From NCBI RefSeq assembly GCF_000337815.1, contig NZ_AOLN01000011.1:310001-374000 (forward strand): a stretch of DNA of 64,000 bases. The letters are read 5' to 3'. The position numbers were made by a program, and so were the translations under genes. The notes beneath the pieces are model-generated. The model saw only the letters and a program-made list of their open reading frames with translations. It was not told the origin of the DNA and did no database searches. Within the stretch, counting starts at the first letter, position 1. Every line of letters begins with the position of its first letter. This stretch comes from Haloferax mucosum ATCC BAA-1512. Its GTDB lineage: Archaea; Halobacteriota; Halobacteria; Halobacteriales; Haloferacaceae. Shown piece after piece: positions 43,333 to 53,400 of the stretch.

Positions 43333-43710
43333 CTATCCGTCAAACCGATACAACGACGTGACCGCGGGCAACCGGTTGAGCATCCAAATGCCGACCGGGA
43401 GTCCGATAATCGTGAGCGTGAACACGACCGCGACGTTCGCCCACAGCCAACCGAGCCACCAGCCGATACACACGAAATAGACAGCGCGAACGAAGAGCGA
43501 CCGCTGACCCTCGGTGCTCTCGTCCTCGAACTGATAGAGAGGCTCTTTGAGCGACAACACGGTCGGAACGAGGTTGATGAGCGAGATACCGAGCGGGATG
43601 CCGATGACCGTTGCGTTCAGGAGCCACGCGATGTTGACGATAGCCGGGGTGGCCCACCAACCGACGAACACGAACCAGAGCGCACGGACGATGAGGGAGC
43701 GTTGTCGCAT
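43333..43710 (-). CDS. YccF-domain membrane protein
   Basis: The 125-residue protein has two YccF-type repeats. Each contains an F-V-x-x-G-W-W segment followed by a N-x-x-W/V helix and I-G-I/L-P-x-G (residues about 14-40 and 81-107). YccF proteins are small inner-membrane proteins of unknown function, often involved by annotation in ion homeostasis without proof. ATG 43710 starts the first repeat directly. The much longer frame above it is the shadow of the UPF0200 gene. The tRNA-Arg gene lies 43 nt downstream on the same strand. Confidence 0.85.
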   Translation of the reverse strand: MRQRSLIVRALWFVFVGWWATPAIVNIAWLLNATVIGIPLGISLINLVPTVLSLKEPLYQFEDESTEGQRSLFVRAVYFVCIGWWLGWLWANVAVVFTLTIIGLPVGIWMLNRLPAVTSLYRFDG

Positions 43711-43815
43711 ACGACACCTACGGAGCGAGAACCGAAAAGCGACGGGGCAAACAGTGGTTCGAAGACCGCCGCGGCGACGAGGTAGTTCGGCCGCCCGGAG
43801 CGACGTGAAGGGAGG

Positions 43816-43822
43816 GTTTAAC
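43816..43822 (+). promoter_or_regulatory. TATA box of the UPF0200/UPF0201 operon
   Basis: GTTTAAC is centred about 28 nt upstream of ATG 43847, matching leaderless spacing. Confidence 0.55.
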
Positions 43823-43846
43823 AGCGCCAACGCGGTATCACCGGCT

Positions 43847-44416
43847 ATGAGAGTCATCGGGACGGTCGGTTTGCCCGGAAGCGGGAAGGGTGAACTGGCC
43901 GACGTCGCCCGCGAAGCAGGCATCCCCGTCGTGACGATGGGCGACATCATCCGCGAGGAGTGTCGCCGCCGCGGTCTCGACCCGGCGACGGACCACGGGA
44001 AGATAGCGAAAGCCCTCCGCGAGGAAGACGGCGACGACGCCATCGCCGCGCGCTCACTGCCGGTCATCGAAGGCCACCTCGAATCGAACGACGTGGTGCT
44101 CGTCGATGGGCTTCGCTCGGGCGTGGAACTCGACCGCTTCCGCGAGGCCTTCGGCGACGAGTTCGTCCTCGTGAGCGTCGAAGCGCCGTTCGAGACGCGC
44201 GCAGAGCGCCTGCTCGACCGCGACCGCGACGCGAGCGACACGGACGTCGAGGCGCTAAAAAAGCGCGAAGCACGCGAACTCGACTTCGGGATGGGCGAAG
44301 CGATGGACCGCGCCGACGTGGTCATCGAGAACACCGACACGCTGGAGGCGTACCGCGAGCAAATTACCCTCCTGTTCGAAGACGGTCCGGAGGCCGTCAC
44401 GGAGGCCGAAGCATGA
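43847..44416 (+). CDS. UPF0200 P-loop kinase-like protein
   Basis: The 189-residue protein opens MRVIGTVGLPGSGKGELADV with a P-loop G-L-P-G-S-G-K-G, as in nucleotide kinases (adenylate, cytidylate, dephospho-CoA kinases). GDIIREECRRRGL corresponds to the NMP-binding region, VVLVDGLRSGVELD (about 84-97) to Walker B, and RLLDRDR to the lid. The substrate is not established for this archaeal family. It overlaps the next gene by 4 nt (ATGA), so it forms a coupled pair with the UPF0201 RNA-binding protein. Confidence 0.88.
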   Translation: MRVIGTVGLPGSGKGELADVAREAGIPVVTMGDIIREECRRRGLDPATDHGKIAKALREEDGDDAIAARSLPVIEGHLESNDVVLVDGLRSGVELDRFREAFGDEFVLVSVEAPFETRAERLLDRDRDASDTDVEALKKREARELDFGMGEAMDRADVVIENTDTLEAYREQITLLFEDGPEAVTEAEA

Positions 44417-44829
44417 TTTACAGTGTTGACGTTCGCATCGAAGTGCCTGTCCGCGACACCGAAGTGACAGACCGCGTCGGCGACGCCGTCAAGAACCTCT
44501 TTCCCGGCACCGAACTCACGCACGAACCGGGAGCACTCGTCGGCGAGACCCACGAGTTAGAGCGGTTTTCGGAGCGGTTGCACGAACAGACCATCCTCGA
44601 CACGGCCCGCCGCGAGTTCGCAAAGCGAAAAGACGACGACGGCTTCTCGTTCGCGCTGAAAAAGCAGGCCGCCTTCAAAGGTGTCGTCAACTTCGCGGTC
44701 GGCAACCCCGACGAACTCGGCGACATCGAGGTGCACGTGACCGTCGGCGACCCGACGGTAGACGAACTCATCAACTACATCGCGCCGCCGACGGAAGACG
44801 GGCGGCCAATCGACCCTGACGAGCGATAA
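44413..44829 (+). CDS. UPF0201 RNA-binding domain protein
   Basis: The 138-residue protein begins MIYSVDVRIEVPVRDTEVTD and shows alternating strands and helices with FPGTELTHEPGALVGETHEL in the middle and ALKKQAAFKGVVNFA later (about 87-101). The family (COG1325) is archaeal and described as a predicted RNA-binding or exosome-linked protein, not biochemically defined. The start overlaps the UPF0200 stop by 4 nt. It ends 26 nt before a convergent gene. Confidence 0.87.
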   Translation: MIYSVDVRIEVPVRDTEVTDRVGDAVKNLFPGTELTHEPGALVGETHELERFSERLHEQTILDTARREFAKRKDDDGFSFALKKQAAFKGVVNFAVGNPDELGDIEVHVTVGDPTVDELINYIAPPTEDGRPIDPDER

Positions 44830-44855
44830 GACGAGTAAAGCTCGTTTTCGAACGG

Positions 44856-45857
44856 TTACGCAACCAACACCGCCACCGCGATAGCGATGAAGACGACTTT
44901 CAGTGCCGTGTTGACGGCGATTACTTTGGACCCGAACTCGGGTCCCCAGATGCCGTACTGGAAGGGAATCGACCGCTTGAACGTCGAGACGGCAAAGGAG
45001 ATGATACCGCCGATGAGCATCGTCGCCACGGCTTGCTTCGGCGAGAACGTCTCGCCGATAGCCGGCGCGATGGCCGCCGCGCCGGTTGTCGTGTCGAACG
45101 CGAAGGCGACGACGACCGGGACCGCGGCCCCCGGGAGTCCGACGAGAGTCGTCAGCGGTTCGGCGAGCGTCGTGAACGATTCGAGGTCGGTCGTCCGGAG
45201 GACGAGCGTGATAGCCACGTAGACGACGGCGAGTCGCGGGACGATGCGCCGGAGCTTGTTCCACGTACTCCGGGCGGCAGATTCGACGTTCGTCCGAAGC
45301 GAATCGTCGTCGGAGTCGAAAGCGGCGTCGGCCGGTGGGGTGCCGGACCCGTCGGTCTCGGTGACCGGTGTGGAGTCGGATGCGACTGCGGTTTTTCGGC
45401 TCGAAAGGAGCACTGCCCCGGCGACGACGCCCGTGAGGGTGATTGCGAGCGCGATGGCCGCTCGCGCGCCGACGTACATGAACCCGACTTCGCGGCCGAG
45501 GATGGGGATGAGAACCGGCCAGTAGAACGTGAAGATGTGCTGGACGAAGCCGAAAAAGGTGTTGATGGTGACGGCGACGAGGGTCGCTCGGTCGTCGAGA
45601 ACGCCGGAGTCGCGGAATTCGGCGAGCATCCCGTAGCCCGCGGTCGTCGATGCGGCGGTCGTGACGATGGCCGTTCCGACCTCGTCGGGGAGGTTCGCGG
45701 GACCGGTCAGATACCGCGAGAGACCGGCGATTCGCTCGACGAGACCGAACGCGACGACGAGGTTCGCGGCGAAGACGCCGACTGCGATGTACGCGGCGAT
45801 GCGCGCGACTCGCGGGAGGACCTCGAAGAGTACCGGAAGGATTGCCGACAACTGCAC
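44856..45857 (-). CDS. Gate/nucleoside-recognition-domain membrane protein
   Basis: The 333-residue membrane protein has about eight hydrophobic helices in two halves separated by an acidic, disordered segment (about 165-205). Each half contains a Gate-like pattern: TTAASTTAGYGMLAEF in the first and FAFDTTTGAAAIAPAIG in the second. These domains are found in nucleoside transporters, spore maturation proteins and ferrous-iron permease FeoB. The substrate cannot be read. The start is GTG 45857. It follows two MgtE-like genes on the same strand (69 nt gap), which hints at a metal-ion context. Confidence 0.82.
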   Translation of the reverse strand: MQLSAILPVLFEVLPRVARIAAYIAVGVFAANLVVAFGLVERIAGLSRYLTGPANLPDEVGTAIVTTAASTTAGYGMLAEFRDSGVLDDRATLVAVTINTFFGFVQHIFTFYWPVLIPILGREVGFMYVGARAAIALAITLTGVVAGAVLLSSRKTAVASDSTPVTETDGSGTPPADAAFDSDDDSLRTNVESAARSTWNKLRRIVPRLAVVYVAITLVLRTTDLESFTTLAEPLTTLVGLPGAAVPVVVAFAFDTTTGAAAIAPAIGETFSPKQAVATMLIGGIISFAVSTFKRSIPFQYGIWGPEFGSKVIAVNTALKVVFIAIAVAVLVA

Positions 45858-45925
45858 GCAGGAGGGTCTGGTCCGAGCGGACTAATCGGCGTCGGTCACT
45901 CCCGCGCCGCCGGAATCGAGCGACG

Positions 45926-46486
45926 CTAAACCAACAACTGCGCCACGACGAACAGGACGACGACCCCCAACACGTCGCAGACGTTGGTGACGACGGGAAT
46001 CACCACGTCGTCTGGGTCGAGTCCGAACCGGTAGGCGACGTAAGTCGCGGTGAACGTCACCAACACGGCCAAGACAGCGAGCGAGATGCCGCTGGAGAGC
46101 GCGACCACGACGACCGTCCAGAACGTCAACGCGGGGTCGCTGGAGACGACGAGCGTTGCGAGCCACGCTCCGGCACCGATGACCGGGAAGACGGTGATGG
46201 CGAGCGCGAGCGTTGCGATTGCGTTTCCGGTGAGTTCGTCGTCGGCGGGAGAAAACGAGAGCGTCCCGAGGTGAAACGACGTGGAGAGCCGGGCCGCGAG
46301 TACGCTTCCGAGGTTGCCAGCCGTCCCGATAGTGACCGGCACGAGCACGAGAAGCGAGGGATATTGGAGCAACTGCGCCTCGAAACTTCCGAGGACGAGA
46401 CCGCTTCCGAGTTCGACGAGCGTGAGTACGAGCAAGACGGGGAGCATCGCGCGAGTGATGTCGCGGACCGTCCACTCGGTCGGCAC
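45926..46486 (-). CDS. MgtE-type divalent cation transporter membrane domain, second of two
   Basis: The 186-residue protein consists only of the five-helix MgtE/SLC41 membrane domain. The TIGTAGNLGSVLAARLST stretch (about 52-69) is the family's P-x-x-x-x-x-G-N-x-G-x-Q/L-like helix, and DPDDVVIPVVTNVCDVLGVV (about 156-175) matches the metal-site D-P-D-x-x-x-x-P motif. Bacterial MgtE has extra N and CBS domains for Mg2+ sensing; they are absent here. Its GTG start (46486) directly follows the stop of the first copy with no gap, suggesting that the two act as a heterodimer. Confidence 0.87.
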   Translation of the reverse strand: MPTEWTVRDITRAMLPVLLVLTLVELGSGLVLGSFEAQLLQYPSLLVLVPVTIGTAGNLGSVLAARLSTSFHLGTLSFSPADDELTGNAIATLALAITVFPVIGAGAWLATLVVSSDPALTFWTVVVVALSSGISLAVLAVLVTFTATYVAYRFGLDPDDVVIPVVTNVCDVLGVVVLFVVAQLLV

Positions 46487-47068
46487 TCAGAACACCCCCG
46501 CGAGCGCGAGGACGGTCCTGACGGCGACGAGCAAAAAGAGGATGCCGAACACGTCACCGGTCGTCGTCACGACGGGACCGACGATTGTGTCCGGATTTCG
46601 GCCCCGGCGGTACCCGGCGAAGACGACGGTGACGACGACGACAGTAAGCACGATACCCGAGAGCAGTCCGGCGATGATTGCGATGCCGACGAGAACCGGA
46701 AGCGGCGCGACCGCACTGCCGAGGAGCGTCAGGAGGAAAAACGCCACCACGGCGGCGAACGTGCTTGTCAGCACACCGTTTGCGAGTGCGGCCGTCGCGG
46801 CGGCACGGAGTCGTTCGTCGCCGCTGGTCACGTGCGGTTCGACGAGTCCCTGATGGAGACCGGTGGCGATGCGAGCGCCGAGCGAGCCGTAGACGTTGCC
46901 ACGGGTGGCGAGAAGCGCAGGGACGAGCACGAGCAAGCCCGGAACTGCCCGGAGTTCGGCGCGCATGCCGCTGAGGACGACCCCGGCGATGAGACCACCG
47001 ACGAGACTCGCAGCGAGCGCAGGCAAGGCTTCCTTGTAGGCCTCGACCGCCACGTCGCGCACCGTCAT
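46487..47068 (-). CDS. MgtE-type divalent cation transporter membrane domain, first of two
   Basis: The 193-residue protein has the same fold: ALLATRGNVYGSLGARIATG (about 51-70) and RNPDTIVGPVVTTTGDVFGI (about 156-175), the conserved N-P-D-T-I-V-G-P metal-site motif. It has five hydrophobic helices and no cytosolic domain. Mg2+ or a similar divalent ion is the expected substrate. Its ATG is 47068; the SRP54 gene ends 148 nt upstream on the same strand. Confidence 0.88.
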   Translation of the reverse strand: MTVRDVAVEAYKEALPALAASLVGGLIAGVVLSGMRAELRAVPGLLVLVPALLATRGNVYGSLGARIATGLHQGLVEPHVTSGDERLRAAATAALANGVLTSTFAAVVAFFLLTLLGSAVAPLPVLVGIAIIAGLLSGIVLTVVVVTVVFAGYRRGRNPDTIVGPVVTTTGDVFGILFLLVAVRTVLALAGVF

Positions 47069-47215
47069 TGTGGGGTGCGACGGCCTCGAACGTTAAAAGT
47101 CGGGGGTATCGAGCACGTCTGACTGACGTGGCGTCGGTCGGTTGCGGTATCGAAGTCGAGACGGAAAACGAGCGGGGACGAAGCAGGGTTGCTCAGACGA
47201 GACCAACAGAACGGC

Positions 47216-48619
<1,404 letters not shown>

Positions 48620-48701
48620 CTACGCCGTCGCGTCGGTAAAGGCTTTATCCGTCGCGTCCGCGGGCGAACATCTATCGGCCGCGCCGGCGACGTTGCTGAC
48701 G

Positions 48702-49691
48702 ATGCCCAAAATCCTCGTGCTCGACCAGCCCGCCCACGGTATCCCCACCGAGGAGTACATCGATGCGCTCCGCGAACGGCTTCCCGACGCGACCATCGTC
48801 CACCCGAAGACGACCGACGAGACCCTCGACGCGGCCGGCGACGCCGATATCATCACCGGGACGTACCTCTCCGACGACGTGCTCGCCGCCGCCGACAACC
48901 TCCGGCTATTCGCCGGTGCGGCCGCTGGCTACGACCACCTGCCGATGGAGACCCTCCGCGAGCGGAACATCGCGCTCACGAACGCCTCCGGCGTCCACGG
49001 TCCCAACGTCGCCGAACACGTCATCGGTTGGCTCCTGTTGATTACCCGCCGCCTCGACGAGGGAATCCGCCGCCAAGAGCGCCGCGAATGGCGGTCGTTT
49101 CAGGCGATGGGCGAACTCAACGGGGCAACCGTCACCGTCGTCGGTCTCGGCGCAATCGGGCAGGCCGTCGTCGAACGCCTCGACCCCTTCGGCGTCGAGA
49201 CCGTCGGTGTTCGATACACGCCCGAAAAGGGCGGTCCGACCGACCGCGTGCTCGGCTTCGACGAACTCGAATCCGCCCTCGTGGAGACGGACTATCTCGT
49301 TCTCGCGTGTCCGCTGACCGACGACACGCGACGACTCATCGACGGAAACGCGTTCGACGCCCTGCCGGACCACGCCGTCCTCGTGAACGTCGCCCGCGGT
49401 GGTGTCGTCGATACCGACGCACTCGTCACGACGGTCCAACGCGGGCGGATTCGGGCGGCCGCACTCGACGTGACAGACCCGGAACCACTCCCGAAGGACC
49501 ACCCGCTTTGGAACTTCGAGAACGTATTCATCACACCCCACATCGCGGGTCACACGCCGCAGTACTTCACCCGGCTGGCAGAGATTCTCGCGGAGAACGT
49601 CGAACTGCTGGCAGACCGCGAGAGTGCCGACGCGACGCTCCGGAACCAAATCCTTCCCGAAACCCCACGTACTTCATCCGGAACGCGCTAG
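48702..49691 (+). CDS. D-2-hydroxyacid dehydrogenase family protein
   Basis: The 329-residue protein has the D-isomer-specific NAD(P)-dependent dehydrogenase fold. The nucleotide motif is VVGLGAIGQAVVERL (G-x-G-x-x-G, about 146-160), and the catalytic R-E-H set appears as VNVARGGVVDTDAL (R), DPEPLPKDHPLW (E) and TPHIAGHT (H). Haloarchaeal D-2-hydroxyacid dehydrogenases reduce short 2-ketoacids with NADPH or NADH; the substrate is not set by the sequence. I start at ATG 48702 (MPKILVLDQPAHG); upstream frame is the shadow of srp54. Confidence 0.9.
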   Translation: MPKILVLDQPAHGIPTEEYIDALRERLPDATIVHPKTTDETLDAAGDADIITGTYLSDDVLAAADNLRLFAGAAAGYDHLPMETLRERNIALTNASGVHGPNVAEHVIGWLLLITRRLDEGIRRQERREWRSFQAMGELNGATVTVVGLGAIGQAVVERLDPFGVETVGVRYTPEKGGPTDRVLGFDELESALVETDYLVLACPLTDDTRRLIDGNAFDALPDHAVLVNVARGGVVDTDALVTTVQRGRIRAAALDVTDPEPLPKDHPLWNFENVFITPHIAGHTPQYFTRLAEILAENVELLADRESADATLRNQILPETPRTSSGTR

Positions 49692-49700
49692 TCAGAACTC

Positions 49701-50318
49701 ATGACTGGCGTCGTGTTTGGCCTGCAACCGGCAACCATGGTCGCCTTCTGCGCCGCGTCTATCGCGCTCATTCTCACGCCCGGCCCAGATACGGTGTACG
49801 TCCTCGCTCGGGGGGTACAAGGCAGAAGTTCGGGGATTCGATCGGCGCTCGGCATCGCCACCGGCGTCTTGCTCCATACCGCCGCGGCGACGCTCGGGTT
49901 GGCGGCACTGCTTAGAGCCGCGCCGATTGCGTATCGCGCCGTGAAATACGTCGGTGCGCTATATCTCGTCTATCTCGGCATCAACGCCATCCGAAACCGC
50001 GAGTTCGACCCGCAGGTGGAGACGAATTCGGGCGGGAGTTTTCGCCGCGGCGTCTTGGTGAACGCGCTCAACCCGAAGGTCGCGCTGTTCTTCCTCGCGT
50101 TTCTCCCCAACTTCGCCGGCACGGGAGCGGGCGCGGACAGCAGGATAGCGCTTCTCGGCGCGACGTACGCGGTTCTCACGGCCGTCTATCTCTGTCTCGT
50201 CGCGCTCGTCTCGGAGCGGGCGGGGAAAGCACTCGAATCGCCGCGGGTCACGTCACGTCTCAATTGGGTTGGCGGCGGTGTGATGGTTGCACTCGGCGTC
50301 GGTCTCGCGGTCGAGTAG
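49701..50318 (+). CDS. LysE/RhtB-family amino-acid exporter
   Basis: The 205-residue protein has six hydrophobic helices. The family signature A-L-I-L-T-P-G-P-D-T-V-Y at about residues 21-33 and the VNALNPKVALFFLAFLP motif (about 118-134) are both clear. LysE/RhtB proteins export amino acids or similar metabolites. The gene begins 9 nt after the dehydrogenase stop, so the two may be one operon. The next gene, the giant surface protein, has its own upstream region. Confidence 0.9.
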   Translation: MTGVVFGLQPATMVAFCAASIALILTPGPDTVYVLARGVQGRSSGIRSALGIATGVLLHTAAATLGLAALLRAAPIAYRAVKYVGALYLVYLGINAIRNREFDPQVETNSGGSFRRGVLVNALNPKVALFFLAFLPNFAGTGAGADSRIALLGATYAVLTAVYLCLVALVSERAGKALESPRVTSRLNWVGGGVMVALGVGLAVE

Positions 50319-50404
50319 CTTCGCACGCCGGGGATTGACATCGTACCCGAGGTGCAAATTACAATTTTGATAATTACGACCGTGCCCTTATCAGCCACAG
50401 CTTC

Positions 50405-53400
50405 ATGTCGGATAATACACGTACGCACACGGACGAGTCGAGTCATTCGGACATTCAATTTCAATATCAAAATAGATTCGTGGACAAGAACGCTCGTAAT
50501 ACGCTCAAGCTCTTTTTCGTCGGTGTCGTGGTTCTCTCCACGATGGTCGTCGCGCCGGCCGCGACGACAGATATCGGCTTCGGGGCGGGTGTCGTGTCCG
50601 CGGCGTCCGCGCCGACCATCTCGGACTTCACCGTCGAAAGTAAATCCGGCCGCACCGTCGAGTTCAGTTTCACCTCCTCGAAGGAGTTAGAGGACATCAA
50701 CGTCGCGTTCTACAACGCCTCGCTGAATCCGACGACAGAAGAGAAGTTCATCGACTACGCGATTACTGATTCCATATTTTCGACCGGGGACACCTCTGCT
50801 CCGTACCGGTACACGGCGACCTACACGGCGTCAGCAGACAGCACCTACACCGCCGAACTGCTCGTCGCCAAGGGCCAAGACGGAAACAACGGCGCGAGCG
50901 GCGAAGAACGAACTGTCATCGTCGATTCCGGGCCGCCGTTAGTTTCGAACCTTGCTGTCACCGACGACGCCGACGGCAACGGCTACGTCACGGCTGGTGA
51001 CGATGTCACGGTCAGCGCGACTGTCGTCGAAAACACGACGAGCATCGACTCGGTGACGGCCAATCTCAGCGCGTTCGGTGCAGACGCCGCCGAACCACTC
51101 AGTCATACGGGCGGCGACACCTACGAGACGACAATCACCGTCGGTTCGGGTGAGACGCCGACCGAAGGCAACCACTCGGTGACGCTCACCGCGACCGACA
51201 CCGACGGCACAGGAAACGAAGGGAACACGACGAGCGCGACGACGCTGACCATCGACACCTCGACGCCGTCGGTCTCGAACGTGCAGTTCACCGGGAGCGC
51301 GGTCCAAGACGACGTGCTCAACGACGGCGACACGTTCGGCATCGAAGCCGCCATCACCGACGGCCCGGCGGGACCGACTCTCGACGGGTCGAAACTCACG
51401 GCCGACCTCTCGGCGTTCGGTGCCGGTTCTGCCGTCGTCCTCACGAAAGACACCGGAAACATCTACACCGCGACGGCAACTACCGACGGCGCGGCGGCCG
51501 CACCTGACGGCTACTACAACGCGACCGTCACCGCGGTCGATTTCGCCGGGCAGTCGGCGTCGAACGAAAGCGCGGCGGTCGCAATCAGCGCCCCGCCGGA
51601 CATCACGTCCTACGCCGTCACCAACCCAAGCGGCCAGAATCTCACCGTCAGTTTCGACTCCTCGGAGACGCTGGCCGACATCGAGGTGTCCGTCAGCGGC
51701 CCGAGTACGACGACGCTGACAGCGTCCGATTTCGCCGAATCCGGCGGCACCTACACGGCGACGTGGAACACGACCACCGAGGGAGATTTCACCGCCGACC
51801 TGCTCGTCGCAAACGACTCAACCGGCCAGAACGGCGCGGGCGGACGGTCGGGAGCCACGACGGTAGACACCATCTCGCCGTCGATGTCGAACGCGACGCT
51901 ACTCGACGCGGCCGACGGCGACAGCGTTCTCGCCGACGGTGACGACTTCCGTCTCGACGTGAACGTCTCGGATGCGACGAGCGATATCGCCAGCGTCACC
52001 TTCGACGGGCGAGAGTTCGGCTGGGGGCACCTCGGCGAAAGCGAGACGCTGACCGACGGCGACGCCGACGGCGTGTACGACGCGACGGCGACGGTGAAAG
52101 CCACGAACGCGGCCTCGGACGGAAGCTATTCCGTACAACTCACCGCCACCGACGCCGAAGGCAACGTCGAATCCGTGACGACCGAGACGCTCGTTCTCGA
52201 CACGACGGACCCGACGCTCTCTGACCTCTCGATAACGGACGCGACTGACGGCGACGGCATCGTCGAAGACGGTGACCAAATCGAGATTCGTGCGAACAGC
52301 ACCGACGCGACGAGCGGCGTCGTGAACGTCACGGCCGACGCCTCCGCGTTCGGCGCGGGACCAGCCGTGAAACTCACCGACAGCGGCGGTGGCACCTACA
52401 CCGGGACCGTCACCGTCGACGAAGCGGATTCCTCCGGCGAGGGCGACTACGGCGTTACGGTGACAGCGACCGACGACGGCGACAACGAACGCACGGATTC
52501 GACGGGGACGCTCGCGCTGAACACCGCGCCGCCGACCATCACGAATCCGACGGTGACCGACGCGACCAACGGAGACGGCGTCGTCGCCGACACGGATTCG
52601 ATAACCGTCTCGGCGACCGTCACCGACACCGTTACCATCTCGTCCATCACCGCGAATCTCTCCGCGTTCGGCGCTGGGTCGGCGGTCTCTCTCACCGACG
52701 GCAACGGCGACGACACCTACGACGCGACCGTCACCGTCGATGACGCGACCGCCGACCCCGACGGAGACCACTCCGTCGAACTCACCGCGACAGACGAAAA
52801 AAGCAAGATTTCGACCGCGACGACGCCGACCCTGACGCTCGATACGACCGCGCCGAGCGTGGCGGAGGCGACGCTCTCGGACGACGGCGACCGTCTCGTG
52901 ACCGACGGCGACAGCGTGACCGTCTCGGCGACCGTCACCGACGCGACCACGGCCGGTTCCGTCACGGCCGACCTCTCGGCGTTCGGCGCTGGGTCGGCGG
53001 TCTCTCTCACCGACGGCAACGGCGACGACACCTACGACGCGACCGTCACCGTCGATGGCGCGACCGCCGACCCCGACGGCAACTACTCCGTCGAAATCGT
53101 CGCGGCCGACGCTCATGGGACCGACGTGACAACCGCGACGGGCGAACTCACCCTCGATTCGACTCCACCCGCGTCGTTCTCGCCGAGCGCGGAAGACGCG
53201 ACGAACGGCGACGGCGTGGTCGGCGACGGCGAGTCGATTCGCGTCACTGCGACCGTCTCCGACGCGACGAGCGGTGTCGTGAACGTCACGGTGAATCTCT
53301 CCGCGTTCGGCGCTGGCGTCGTCGAACTCCCGCACGACACGGGAAGTACCTACACCGCGACGGCAACCGTCTCCGACGCGACCGCTGGTCTCGACGGGAA

